From positions 868,001-932,000 of the forward strand of contig CP171222.1 of assembly GCA_050908895.1 (NCBI GenBank): a stretch of 64,000 nt of DNA. The letters run 5' to 3'. This document shows positions 16,933 to 25,473 of the stretch, one piece after another. Position 1 is the first letter of the stretch, and the number at the start of each line of letters is the position of its first letter. Under the pieces are notes generated by a model, which was given only the letters and a program-made list of their open reading frames with translations, ran no database searches and was not told the origin of the DNA. Both the position numbers and the translations under genes were made by a program. Origin of the DNA: S5-A14a sp050908895 (lineage in GTDB: Bacteria > Bacillota > Clostridia > Peptostreptococcales > Anaerovoracaceae).

Positions 16933-17208
16933 ATGACGATCAACGAAGCAATGAGAAAATACAGACTGCCGAATCCCACCACGCCGGAGGATTTGGAATG
17001 CCGCTGGAGCAAGCTGCTGACCTTTGGAGACAAGGTGGTCATCGCGGGATACTACTACAACGGGCAGAACAAGCCCTGCTACTTCGGAGCAACCTACGAG
17101 TTCCTTGACGATGACCATACCTGCGAAGGAACAATCGGACTGAGGGCGGCAAGCGAGGTCGAGTTCGAGGATGACGGTCACGCAATCGCCTGGGCAATGC
17201 AGCAGTAA
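16933..17208 (+). CDS. Small hypothetical protein of the accessory block
   Basis: A 91-residue acidic protein. The ATG at 16933 is used because earlier ATGs lie within the promoter module; the ribosome-binding site is weak. The visible pattern is FGDKVVIAGYYYNGQ and EGTIGLRAASEVEFED, suggesting a small beta-rich domain. I recognise no family. It is the last gene of the cassette before the large terminase and the third transcription unit with the same promoter type. Confidence 0.7.
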   Translation: MTINEAMRKYRLPNPTTPEDLECRWSKLLTFGDKVVIAGYYYNGQNKPCYFGATYEFLDDDHTCEGTIGLRAASEVEFEDDGHAIAWAMQQ

Positions 17209-17231
17209 GACACAGCGAAAAGAATAACCAA

Positions 17232-17306
17232 AGGGACGAGCCGGAAGGCTCTGTCTCTCGTACAGATAGATTTGAGGACGGCTTGCCGAAAGGCAGGTCA
17301 TTTTTT
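17232..17306 (+). terminator. Two hairpins and a T-run before terL
   Basis: GAGCC-GGAA-GGCTC with flanking pairing bases (17232-17258) is followed by a TGCC-GAAA-GGCA hairpin and TTTTTT at 17301-17306. This probably ends transcripts coming from the accessory cassette, partly insulating terL. Confidence 0.5.
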
Positions 17307-17329
17307 ATGCCATTCGGGAGGTGGTGCAA

Positions 17330-18931
17330 ATGCGAAAACTGAAGAAATACAAGCCCACCAGGTTCATGGCGAAGACCTCCCGCTATGACAAGGACGCCGC
17401 CGACTACGCCGTCATGTTCATCGAGTCGCTCTGCCATACGAAAGGCACATGGGCGGGTAAGCCCTTTGAACTGATCGACTGGCAGGAGCAGATCATCCGC
17501 GACCTGTTCGGCATTTTGAAGCCCAACGGCTATCGGCAGTTCAACACGGCATACATAGAGATTCCGAAGAAACAGGGCAAGAGCGAGCTTGCGGCGGCCG
17601 TGGCGCTCCTTCTTCTTTGCGGTGACGGCGAGGAACGCGCCGAGGTGTACGGATGCGCGGCAGACCGCAACCAGGCGAAGATCGTGTTTGATGTGGCCGT
17701 AGATATGGTGCGGTTCTGTCCGGCTCTCTCCAAGCGAGTAAAGATACTGGAATCGCAGAAGAAACTCGTGTATAAGCCGACCAATTCCTCCTACCAGGTG
17801 CTTTCGGCGGACGTGGCGAACAAGCACGGCTTTAATACACACGGAGTCATTTTCGATGAGCTTCACACGCAGCCTAACAGAAAGCTGTTTGACGTCATGC
17901 TCCAGGGCTCCGGCGATGCAAGGATGCAGCCGCTGTATTTCCTTATTACCACGGCGGGCAACGACACGAATTCCATCTGTTATGAGGTGCATCAGAAAGC
18001 TCTGGATATTCAGGCGGGACGGAAGGTCGATCCGACTTTCTATTCCGTTATCTACGGCGCGGCGGAGGACGAGGACTGGACGGACCCGGAGGTATGGAAG
18101 AAAGCCAATCCCTCACTCGGCATCACGGTCGGTATTGACAAGGTGAAGGCGGCGTGTGCGTCTGCACAGCAGAATCCCGGAGAGGAGAACGCTTTTAGGC
18201 AGTTAAGACTTAACCAATGGGTGAAGCAGTCGGTCAGATGGATGCCTATGGACAAGTGGGACGCCTGTGCGTTCCCCGTTTCCGAGGACGATCTGGAAGG
18301 ACGAATCTGCTACGGCGGTCTTGACCTTTCAAGCACCACGGATATCACGGCGTTCGTGCTGGTGTTCCCTCCGCAGGACGAGGAGGACAAATACAGTATC
18401 CTTCCGTACTTCTGGGTGCCGGAGGATACGCTTGACCTTCGTGTGAAACGCGACCATGTTCCCTATGACCTTTGGGAGCGTCAGGGCTTGCTCATGACCA
18501 CGGAGGGCAATGTGGTTCATTACGGATACATCGAGAAATTTATCGAACGGCTCGGAGAGCGATTCAACATCCGTGAGATTGCTTTTGACCGCTGGGGAGC
18601 CGTGCAGATGGTGCAGAACCTTGAGGGCATGGGCTTCACGGTCGTGCCGTTCGGACAAGGCTTCAAGGATATGAGTCCGCCTACCAAGGAACTGATGAAG
18701 CTGACCTTGGAGGAGAAGATCGCTCACGGCGGACATCCCGTTTTGAGATGGATGATGGACAACATTTATATCCGTACCGATCCCGCCGGAAACATCAAGG
18801 CGGACAAGGAAAAATCGACAGAAAAGATTGATGGCGCGATAGCGACCATCATGGGACTTGACCGTGCCATCCGCTGTGGGAACGACACGGGCGAAAGCGT
18901 ATATGACACCAGGGGACTCCTGGTGTTTTAG
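17330..18931 (+). CDS. terL: Phage terminase large subunit
   Basis: A 533-residue packaging ATPase and nuclease. The ATG at 17330 follows GGGAGG (a GTG at 17321 sits inside it). The ATPase domain has a Walker A-like IPKKQGKSE (about residue 77) and Walker B VIFDELHT (about 173), with an LITTAGN coupling motif. The C-terminal nuclease starts at GGLDLSSTTD (about 330) and includes DRWGA and KEKSTEKIDGAIA. It belongs to the HK97-type Terminase_1 group and would pump DNA into proheads with the product of the gene at 9171. Confidence 0.97.
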   Translation: MRKLKKYKPTRFMAKTSRYDKDAADYAVMFIESLCHTKGTWAGKPFELIDWQEQIIRDLFGILKPNGYRQFNTAYIEIPKKQGKSELAAAVALLLLCGDGEERAEVYGCAADRNQAKIVFDVAVDMVRFCPALSKRVKILESQKKLVYKPTNSSYQVLSADVANKHGFNTHGVIFDELHTQPNRKLFDVMLQGSGDARMQPLYFLITTAGNDTNSICYEVHQKALDIQAGRKVDPTFYSVIYGAAEDEDWTDPEVWKKANPSLGITVGIDKVKAACASAQQNPGEENAFRQLRLNQWVKQSVRWMPMDKWDACAFPVSEDDLEGRICYGGLDLSSTTDITAFVLVFPPQDEEDKYSILPYFWVPEDTLDLRVKRDHVPYDLWERQGLLMTTEGNVVHYGYIEKFIERLGERFNIREIAFDRWGAVQMVQNLEGMGFTVVPFGQGFKDMSPPTKELMKLTLEEKIAHGGHPVLRWMMDNIYIRTDPAGNIKADKEKSTEKIDGAIATIMGLDRAIRCGNDTGESVYDTRGLLVF

Positions 18932-18949
18932 GAAGGAGCGTGATGTGAA

Positions 18950-20278
18950 ATGAGTATTTTTTCGGGGCTTTTTAAGTCAAGGGATAAGCCTGTGAACAGG
19001 ACTCCCGGCAGCAGTTACGCTTTTTACCTCGGCGGTACTTCTTCCGGCAAGATCGTGAACGAGCGGAGTGCCATGCAGATGACGGCGGTGTATGCCTGTG
19101 TGCGTATCCTGTCTGAAGCCATCGCGGGGCTGCCGCTCCATATGTACCGATACCGGGAGGACGGCGGCAAGGAAAAAGCCATCGATCATCCGTTATACCT
19201 TCTGCTCCATGACGAGCCGAATCCTGAGATGAGTTCATTTGTGTTCCGAGAAACGCTGATGACTCATCTTTTGCTTTACGGAAATGCCTACGCGCAGATT
19301 ATCCGCAACGGCAAGGACGAGATCATCGGTCTTTATCCGCTGATGGCGAACAAGATGACTGTCAACCGAGACACGGACGGCAGGCTCTACTACCAGTATC
19401 AGCGGTCATCCGATGAAGCGCAGACAATGAAGGGCGATACGGTCATATTAAGCCCGTCCGATGTGCTGCACATTCCAGGACTCGGCTTTGACGGTCTGGT
19501 GGGCTACTCGCCGATTGCAATGGCAAAGAACGCCATAGGGCTTGCAATTGCTACGGAGGAATACGGCAGCAAGTTCTTCGCAAACGGAGCGGCTCCCTCC
19601 GGCGTATTGGAGCATCCCGGCACGATAAAGGACCCCAGCAAGGTGCGTGAAAGCTGGCAGCAGACCTTCGGCGGGTCGGCGAACAGCAACAAGATAGCGG
19701 TGCTGGAGGAGGGCATGAAATACACGCCGATCTCTATATCGCCGGAACAGGCGCAGTTCCTCGAAACACGAAAGTTCCAGATAAACGAGATAGCGAGGAT
19801 TTTCCGTGTGCCTCCCCATATGGTAGGCGATCTGGAAAAGAGCAGTTTTTCCAACATAGAACAGCAGAGCCTTGAGTTCGTGAAGTACACACTCGATCCC
19901 TGGGTGGTCAGATGGGAGCAGTCAATACAACGGTCTCTCCTGACCGCCGATGAGAAAAAGACATACTTCGTGAAGTTCAATGTGGAAGGATTGCTCCGCG
20001 GCGATTATCAGAGCCGCATGAACGGCTATGCCACGGCAAGGCAGAACGGCTGGATGTCGGCAAACGATATCCGGGAACTGGAGAATCTCGACCGAATCCC
20101 CAAGGAGGACGGCGGCGATCTCTACCTCGTAAACGGCAATATGCTCCCGCTGTCACAGGCGGGCGCTTTTGCAGATACAGAAAACAACGGAAAGGAGGAC
20201 GAATCCGATGAAGAACAGGAAGTTCTGGAATTGGAAAAATCAGACGGACGAAGATCCATCCGCAGAGAGAGTTCTTGA
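18950..20278 (+). CDS. HK97-family portal protein
   Basis: A 442-residue portal. Typical HK97 portal features are the TAVYACVRILSEAIAGLPL helix near residue 45, HPLYLLLHDEPNPEMSSF, and the IARIFRVPPHMVGD and SNIEQQSLEFVKYTLDPW segments. It forms the dodecameric DNA gateway at one capsid vertex. It ends by overlapping the protease gene by about 70 bases, the usual tight head-gene packing. Confidence 0.96.
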   Translation: MSIFSGLFKSRDKPVNRTPGSSYAFYLGGTSSGKIVNERSAMQMTAVYACVRILSEAIAGLPLHMYRYREDGGKEKAIDHPLYLLLHDEPNPEMSSFVFRETLMTHLLLYGNAYAQIIRNGKDEIIGLYPLMANKMTVNRDTDGRLYYQYQRSSDEAQTMKGDTVILSPSDVLHIPGLGFDGLVGYSPIAMAKNAIGLAIATEEYGSKFFANGAAPSGVLEHPGTIKDPSKVRESWQQTFGGSANSNKIAVLEEGMKYTPISISPEQAQFLETRKFQINEIARIFRVPPHMVGDLEKSSFSNIEQQSLEFVKYTLDPWVVRWEQSIQRSLLTADEKKTYFVKFNVEGLLRGDYQSRMNGYATARQNGWMSANDIRELENLDRIPKEDGGDLYLVNGNMLPLSQAGAFADTENNGKEDESDEEQEVLELEKSDGRRSIRRESS

Positions 20279-20933
20279 ACTGTACGGCACAATTGCCGAA
20301 GAAAGCTGGTTCGATGACGATATCACGCCGGCAATGTTCAAGGAGGAGCTTTTCGCGGGCAGCGGTCCCATTACCATCTGGATCAACTCGCCCGGCGGCG
20401 ATTGCATCGCGGCCAGTCAGATTTACACCATGCTGATGGACTACAAGGGCGATGTGACCGTCAAGGTGGACGGTATCGCGGCGTCTGCGGCATCGGTGGT
20501 CGCTATGGCGGGAACGAAGGTGCTGATGGCTCCTACCGCTCTGATGATGATCCATAACCCGGCAACGATGGCGTTCGGCGATCACGTGGACATGGAAAAA
20601 GCAATCGATATGCTCTCCGAAGTCAAGGAAAGCATCATCAACGCCTACGAGATCAAGACGGGGCTGCCGCATAAGCAGCTTGCCCGCATGATGGACGATA
20701 CCACCTGGATGAACGCCAAGAAAGCCATCGAACTTGGATTTGCGGACGATATCCTGACGGATGCCAAGCGCGAATCCGCAGCGGACACAGAGGGCTACGA
20801 GTTCTCCGCATCGGCGGTGGAACGCTCCCTCATCAACAAGATTTCCGGCAAGGCGAAAGTCATGCCTGAAAAGAAACCCGAAGGACGCCCGGTCGATGAA
20901 CTGAGGGCGTCTCTTTACAAAAAACTGCTTTAA
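20208..20933 (+). CDS. ClpP-like prohead protease
   Basis: A 241-residue S14-type serine protease. The start at 20208 follows AAAGGAGG within the portal gene. GPITIWINSPGGD, the nucleophile segment IAASAASVVAMAG and MMIHNPA supply the oxyanion loop, Ser and His of the ClpP fold. It would cleave the N-terminal scaffold part of the capsid protein during head maturation. Confidence 0.95.
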   Translation: MKNRKFWNWKNQTDEDPSAERVLELYGTIAEESWFDDDITPAMFKEELFAGSGPITIWINSPGGDCIAASQIYTMLMDYKGDVTVKVDGIAASAASVVAMAGTKVLMAPTALMMIHNPATMAFGDHVDMEKAIDMLSEVKESIINAYEIKTGLPHKQLARMMDDTTWMNAKKAIELGFADDILTDAKRESAADTEGYEFSASAVERSLINKISGKAKVMPEKKPEGRPVDELRASLYKKLL

Positions 20934-20951
20934 GCAAGGAGGATTTTTACC

Positions 20952-22139
20952 ATGACTATTACAGAGATGAGAAACAAGAGAGCCAAGCTGTGGAACACGA
21001 TGGAAGGATTCCTCGATACCCACAGGAACGACATGGGAGTGCTGTCCGCCGAGGATGATGCCACCTACTCCAAGATGGAGCATGACCTGGACAGTCTCAC
21101 CAACGAGATCAAGCGCATGGAGCGCAGGGATGCCATTGAAGCGGAACTTTCCAAGCCGGTGAACCAGCCTCTTACCGGGACTCCCGAAAAGGCTGTGTCC
21201 CTCAAGCCTGAAAAGACCGGTCGTGCATCCGATGCCTACAAGGAGGACTTCGACCGTCACCTTCGCGGCAAGATTCTCGTCCACAATGTGCTGTCCGAAG
21301 GCACCGATGCTGACGGCGGCTACCTCGTGCCGGAGGATTTCGAGCGCGACATCGTGTCCGCGCTTGAGCAGGAGAACGTGATCCGTTCCCTTGCAAAGAT
21401 CATCACCACTCAGCACGAGCGTAAGATTCCCGTTGCGACCGGGCATTCCGTGGCGCAGTGGACTGCGGAGAACGCCGCCTATCAGGAAAGCAATCCGACC
21501 TTCGGTCAGAAACAGATCGATGCGTTTAAGCTGACCGACCTCTGCCGCGTAAGCGTGGAGCTTCTCCAGGACTCCGCTTTCGACATTGAGTACTACCTCA
21601 TGAAGGAATTTGCGAGGGCGTTCGGTATTGCCGAGGAGGAAGCCTTCTGCGTGGGTAACGGTTCCAATCAGCCTACGGGCATCTTTACCGCAAACGGCGG
21701 TACTGTCGGAGTTACGGCGGCTGCAAACAACGCCATCACTGCGGATGAGCTTATCAGCCTTGTCTATGCGCTCAAGGCTCCGTACCGCAGGAACGCAAAG
21801 TTCCTCATGAACGATGCGACCATCTCCGCCATCCGCAAACTGAAGGACGGCAACGGCGTGTACCTGTGGCAGCCTTCCCTCCAGGCGGGTGAGCCTGACA
21901 AGCTGCTCGGCTACGACCTCTATACCTCTCCGTATGTGCCTACGATGGCGTCTTCGGCGTACACCGTGGCATTCGGCGATTTCAAGAACTACTGGATCGG
22001 TGACCGTGCGGGCAGAACGGTTCAGCGTCTGAACGAACTGTACGCTACCAACGGCCAGATCGGTTATGTGGCTACGGAGCGTGTGGACGGCAAGGTCATC
22101 CTCGCAGAGGGCATCCAGCTCCTGCAGATGAAGGCTTGA
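20952..22139 (+). CDS. HK97-type major capsid protein
   Basis: A 395-residue HK97 gp5-like protein. Residues 1-65 are a charged coiled-coil scaffold (delta) region; processing probably occurs near residue 100 before the mature shell domain (AYKEDFDRHL onward). VPEDFERDIVSALEQENVIR begins the conserved shell fold, and YAT-NGQIGYVATERVDG closes it. It follows its protease by 18 bases with an AAGGAGG site. Confidence 0.96.
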   Translation: MTITEMRNKRAKLWNTMEGFLDTHRNDMGVLSAEDDATYSKMEHDLDSLTNEIKRMERRDAIEAELSKPVNQPLTGTPEKAVSLKPEKTGRASDAYKEDFDRHLRGKILVHNVLSEGTDADGGYLVPEDFERDIVSALEQENVIRSLAKIITTQHERKIPVATGHSVAQWTAENAAYQESNPTFGQKQIDAFKLTDLCRVSVELLQDSAFDIEYYLMKEFARAFGIAEEEAFCVGNGSNQPTGIFTANGGTVGVTAAANNAITADELISLVYALKAPYRRNAKFLMNDATISAIRKLKDGNGVYLWQPSLQAGEPDKLLGYDLYTSPYVPTMASSAYTVAFGDFKNYWIGDRAGRTVQRLNELYATNGQIGYVATERVDGKVILAEGIQLLQMKA

Positions 22140-22154
22140 GGATAACGGATAACG

Positions 22155-22189
22155 GGGCTGCTGTATCGGAAGGTATGGCAGCCCTTATT
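22155..22189 (+). terminator. Hairpin after the capsid gene
   Basis: GGGCTGC pairs with GCAGCCC across a 16-base loop and is followed by TTATTA. This position after the capsid gene often carries a partial terminator that sets a high capsid-to-connector ratio. Confidence 0.5.
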
Positions 22190-22202
22190 ACGGAGGTGCA
22201 AT

Positions 22203-22847
22203 ATGAGCGAATATAACGCAAAAAACTATACGGAACAGGGCGGCGAGGTTACCCATATCGGCGGCAAGATCGTGTATGACAACGGTCTGATGCCGAACAT
22301 GAGTACCGCAGATGTGACGAGCGATACGGTGGCAAAAGTCCGTACTACGCTGAATGCCCTGATCACCAAACTGAAAAACGCCGGTCTTATGATCGGTGAT
22401 GCATTTACGATGCAGTACGCAGCAGTTACGGACAGCGTGGCAGGTCATGCAGACCGCAGCTACAACACCGGCAAAATCTCAAGTGTGGCGGTGGATAATG
22501 ACGCGCACACGATCACCATCACCTTGTCCGATAAGGTAAAGAACCTTAAGGATTTTGACGGCGGCAACGGCTGGGGCAAGCATAAGTGGCTTGGCATCGG
22601 TCTCGGTGTCGGCATTTCTCCTATCACAGGACTGCACTACAACGGTTCCGCTCTGACTGCGGAGGATGTCGCGGAAGCGACCGCCTGCGACCTTTCGGTG
22701 GGGTATTTTGTGCGCTGGGTGGCGGCAGACCTTGTGCTTGCCGGGGACAACACGCAGAAATCCGTGGACAGCTTCACGCTCTGGGCGGACGGCTATGCTG
22801 AAACCACTTATACGCTCAAGATCGTGGAACCTGCGGAATCGGCTTAA
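22203..22847 (+). CDS. Putative head fibre or capsid decoration protein
   Basis: A 214-residue protein starting after GGAGG. Its N-terminus, NYTEQGGEVTHIGGKIVYD, resembles the motif that opens head-fibre-type proteins in Bacillus and Clostridium phages, and a helix (VRTTLNALITKLKNAGLM) is also typical. The second half is beta-rich and ends VDSFTLWADGYAETTYTLKI. It lies between capsid and head-tail connector genes, where decoration proteins are found. Assignment is by resemblance only. Confidence 0.65.
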   Translation: MSEYNAKNYTEQGGEVTHIGGKIVYDNGLMPNMSTADVTSDTVAKVRTTLNALITKLKNAGLMIGDAFTMQYAAVTDSVAGHADRSYNTGKISSVAVDNDAHTITITLSDKVKNLKDFDGGNGWGKHKWLGIGLGVGISPITGLHYNGSALTAEDVAEATACDLSVGYFVRWVAADLVLAGDNTQKSVDSFTLWADGYAETTYTLKIVEPAESA

Positions 22848-22865
22848 GGAAAGGAGGCGGCGGTG

Positions 22866-23177
22866 ATGGATACTCTGCTCGAAAAGGTAAAAGCCAATCT
22901 GATACTGGAGCATTCGGCGGACGATGAACTGCTCTCGCAGTACATTACCGCCGCCGTTTCCTATGCGGAAAGCTACCAGCATATCGCTGAAGGATACTAC
23001 TCGGAAAACGCCATGCCCGCGACCACGGAGCAGGCGATCATCATGCTGGCAAGCCACTTCTATGAGTCAAGGGACGGCTCCACGGGCGGCTTCTTCGCTG
23101 ACAACACAAACGCGGCGCAGCAGGTATGGAACACGGTCAACCTCCTCCTTCGGCTCGACCGGGATTGGAAGGTGTGA
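22866..23177 (+). CDS. Head-tail connector protein (HK97 gp6-like)
   Basis: A 103-residue helical protein. LLEKVKANLILEHSADDELLSQYITAA with a central ITAAVSYAE helix and the C-terminal LLLRLDRDW fit the gp6/gp15-type connector that sits below the portal. The ATG at 22866 follows AAGGAGG. It is part of a run of tightly packed connector and neck genes. Confidence 0.85.
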   Translation: MDTLLEKVKANLILEHSADDELLSQYITAAVSYAESYQHIAEGYYSENAMPATTEQAIIMLASHFYESRDGSTGGFFADNTNAAQQVWNTVNLLLRLDRDWKV

Positions 23178-23179
23178 CT

Positions 23180-23512
23180 ATGAGTTTCGGAAAGATGAAT
23201 ACCTTCATCACCATCGTGGAGAAACAGCCTACAACGGATGATGAGGGATTTAAGACGGAAACGGATGTGACCGTTGCAGAGGTACGCGCTTACCGGGAAG
23301 GCCGGCACGGCAGCGAGAAATGGGCGAACATGGCTCAGTTCTCGACCGCCACCGACCTTTTCCGTTTCCGCGTGATACCGAATGTCACGGTCACCACGGA
23401 AATGAAGATACTCTGCGACGGGCATACATTCGAGATATTCTCGGTGGAGGATGTGAAAGGCAGGGGGATGTACCTTGAGGTGCTGGTGCAGGAGGTGAAA
23501 CAGAGTGGCTAA
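23180..23512 (+). CDS. Head-tail adaptor (SPP1 gp16-like)
   Basis: A 110-residue beta-rich protein: MNTFITIVEKQPTTDDEG, then VTVAEVRAYREGR and a C-terminal FEIFSVEDVKGRGMYLEV. This arrangement matches phage head-tail joining proteins that close the connector. It begins two bases after the previous stop and overlaps the next gene by 8 bases. Confidence 0.85.
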   Translation: MSFGKMNTFITIVEKQPTTDDEGFKTETDVTVAEVRAYREGRHGSEKWANMAQFSTATDLFRFRVIPNVTVTTEMKILCDGHTFEIFSVEDVKGRGMYLEVLVQEVKQSG

Positions 23513-23936
23513 AGCGACATTCAAAATGCCGGAGGAGTTCCTCATGAAGGTATCCAAACTGGCGGACAGGACGGACGAGATACTTCCGAAGGTGCTGGAG
23601 GCGGGCGCAGAGGTCGTTGAGAGCAAGGTACGCTCCAACCTTGCGTCCGTTATCGGCAAGGGCACGAAGGAACCGTCACGTTCCACGGGACAGCTTTTAT
23701 CCGCGCTCGGCACTTCGCCTGCCCTGCAGGATAAGAACGGCGATTTCAATGTGAAGGTCGGATTTGCCGAGCCGAGGTCTGACGGCGAGAGCAACGCAAA
23801 GATTGCGACCATACTCGAATACGGCAAAAGCGGACAGCCTGCAAGACCGTTCTTAAAGCCTGCGAAATCCTCATCAAAGAACGCCTGTATCGAAGCAATG
23901 AAGGCAAAACTGGAATCGGAGGTGAACGGCATATGA
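23505..23936 (+). CDS. HK97 gp10-like tail completion protein
   Basis: A 143-residue protein starting with GTG after GGAGGTGAAACAGA. The pattern of an N-terminal helix, VLEAGAEVVESKVRSNL, a TILEYGKSGQPARPFLKPA segment and a terminal helix is the gp10 family signature. It forms part of the neck to which the tail docks. Overlaps the next gene with ATGA. Confidence 0.9.
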   Translation: MAKATFKMPEEFLMKVSKLADRTDEILPKVLEAGAEVVESKVRSNLASVIGKGTKEPSRSTGQLLSALGTSPALQDKNGDFNVKVGFAEPRSDGESNAKIATILEYGKSGQPARPFLKPAKSSSKNACIEAMKAKLESEVNGI

Positions 23937-24274
23937 GCCTGTTATCTGAAATAAAGACCGTGGTCACGGACTGCGGCCTGCCTGTGGAGACGGGAGTGTT
24001 TTCGGATGAGCCGCCGGATGAATATGTGGTGGTGACTCCGCTTGCGGACACCTACGAGCTTCATGCGGACGATGCTCCCGGATACGAGACGCAGGAGGCA
24101 AGGCTCTCCCTGTTCTCCAAGGGCAATTATATGCAGCGGAAGAAGCGGCTCTGCAAGGCTCTTCTTACCGCTGATTTTGTTATCACGGAAAGGCGGTACA
24201 TCGGACACGAGGACGATACCGGCTTCCACCACTACGCCATTGACGTGGCGAAACTTTATGAAACGGAGGATTGA
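23933..24274 (+). CDS. Putative tail terminator protein
   Basis: A 113-residue protein in the position of the tail terminator between gp10-like and major tail genes. It reads as an alpha/beta domain: PDEYVVVTPLAD, EARLSLFSKGNYMQRKKRL, then YIGHEDDTGFHHYAIDVAKLYE. The function follows from gene order; the sequence itself is only weakly diagnostic. Confidence 0.75.
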   Translation: MSLLSEIKTVVTDCGLPVETGVFSDEPPDEYVVVTPLADTYELHADDAPGYETQEARLSLFSKGNYMQRKKRLCKALLTADFVITERRYIGHEDDTGFHHYAIDVAKLYETED

Positions 24275-24279
24275 ACATT

Positions 24280-24870
24280 ATGGCAACAATCGGTCTTGAT
24301 AAACTTTACTATTCCAAGATCACGGAAGGCGCAAACGGTGATGAGACCTATGCGACTCCCGTGTCACTCGCCAAGGCAATGACGGCGGAACTGTCCGTGG
24401 AACTTGCGGAGGCTACGCTCTACGCAGATGACGGCGCGGCGGAGGTCGTGAAGGAGTTCCAAAGCGGGACGCTCTCCCTCGGCGTGGACAACATCGGGCT
24501 TTCCGTGGCTGCTGACCTCACGGGGGCAACCGTGGATGACAACGGCGTACTTGTATCCGCATCTGAGGACGGCGGCGATCCTGTGGCTATCGGTTTCCGT
24601 GCGAAGAAAGCAAACGGTAAGTACAGATATTTCTGGCTCTACCGCGTCATTTTCGGCATCCCTGCCACCAACCTTACCACCAAGGGCGAGAGCATCGAGT
24701 TCTCCACGCCTACCATCGAGGGTACGGTCTACCGTAGGAACAAGGTGGATGCGCAGGGCAACCATCCCTGGAAAGCAGAGGTGTCCGAGGACGATACGGG
24801 CGTGGCCGCCGAAACAATCACGGGCTGGTACTCGAATGTTTATGAACCGACCTTTGAGGGCGAGGGCTAA
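24280..24870 (+). CDS. Major tail tube protein (phi13-type)
   Basis: A 196-residue protein. ATIGLDKLYYSKITE at the start, repeated beta strands and a GVDNIGL segment, then KKANGKYRYFWLYRVIFGIP and EFSTPTIEGTVYRRNK are standard for phi13-family major tail proteins. It polymerises into the tail tube. The ATG at 24280 follows GGAGG at the end of the previous gene. Confidence 0.92.
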   Translation: MATIGLDKLYYSKITEGANGDETYATPVSLAKAMTAELSVELAEATLYADDGAAEVVKEFQSGTLSLGVDNIGLSVAADLTGATVDDNGVLVSASEDGGDPVAIGFRAKKANGKYRYFWLYRVIFGIPATNLTTKGESIEFSTPTIEGTVYRRNKVDAQGNHPWKAEVSEDDTGVAAETITGWYSNVYEPTFEGEG

Positions 24871-24884
24871 GGAGGTAACGCATT

Positions 24885-25265
24885 ATGGATGAAAGAAGCG
24901 CAATTGTAAAAATCGGCGGTCAGGAATATGAAATGCTCCTCACCACCAAGGCAACGAAGGAGATCGCCGGACGATACGGCGGACTGGAGAACCTGGGCGA
25001 TAAGCTGATGAAGTCGGAGAACTTCGAGATGGCTCTCGATGAGATCGTGTGGCTCATCACGCTGCTCTGCAACCAGACCATCCTTGTGCATAACCTTAAG
25101 CATCCCGATGAGAAAAAGCCGGAACTGACCACGGAGGAAGTCGAGCTTCTTACCTCGCCGATGGAACTGACGGACTACAAGGACGCCATCATGGAGGCTA
25201 TGTACAGAGGAACGAAACGCAATATCGAAAGCGAGAACGACTCAAAAAACGCACAGGTCGGGTAA
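24885..25265 (+). CDS. Tail assembly chaperone (gpG-like), zero-frame product
   Basis: A 126-residue protein between tail tube and tape measure. IVKIGGQEYEMLLTTKATKEI and a helical middle region fit the gpG-type chaperone family. The last codons contain the classic slippery heptamer A-AAA-AAC at 25244-25250, in the right frame for a -1 shift, so this short product is probably made together with a longer one. Confidence 0.88.
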   Translation: MDERSAIVKIGGQEYEMLLTTKATKEIAGRYGGLENLGDKLMKSENFEMALDEIVWLITLLCNQTILVHNLKHPDEKKPELTTEEVELLTSPMELTDYKDAIMEAMYRGTKRNIESENDSKNAQVG

Positions 25266-25453
25266 GTGACGAGGAGTTATTTACCCGGCTTTTATATTAC
25301 GGCATCGGTCAGCTTCATCTTACACAGGATGAGTTCTGGCTGATGCCGTTCGGCCTGTTTATGGATTTGTGGGAATGCCATAAGCAGTATAACGGCATTT
25401 CAAAGCCGAAACAGAATCTCACGATTGACGATGTGATCCCCTATGGAATCTGA
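25244..25453 (+). CDS. -1 frameshift extension of the tail assembly chaperone (gpGT-like)
   Basis: After slippage at A-AAA-AAC (25244-25250), the -1 frame reads on without a stop to TGA at 25451-25453, adding about 68 residues (…VSDEELFTRLLYYGIGQ, then QDEFWLMPFGLFMDLWE). The extension has no start codon of its own. Its sequence (helical, with Trp-rich DEFWLMPFG) is what the T part of G/GT chaperones in this phage group looks like. The full fusion runs from 24885 to 25453. Frameshifting is inferred from sequence and the well-known conservation of this device. Confidence 0.88.
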   Translation, partial: KKRTGRVSDEELFTRLLYYGIGQLHLTQDEFWLMPFGLFMDLWECHKQYNGISKPKQNLTIDDVIPYGI

Positions 25454-25473
25454 CGGGAAGGAGGTAAAGACGC

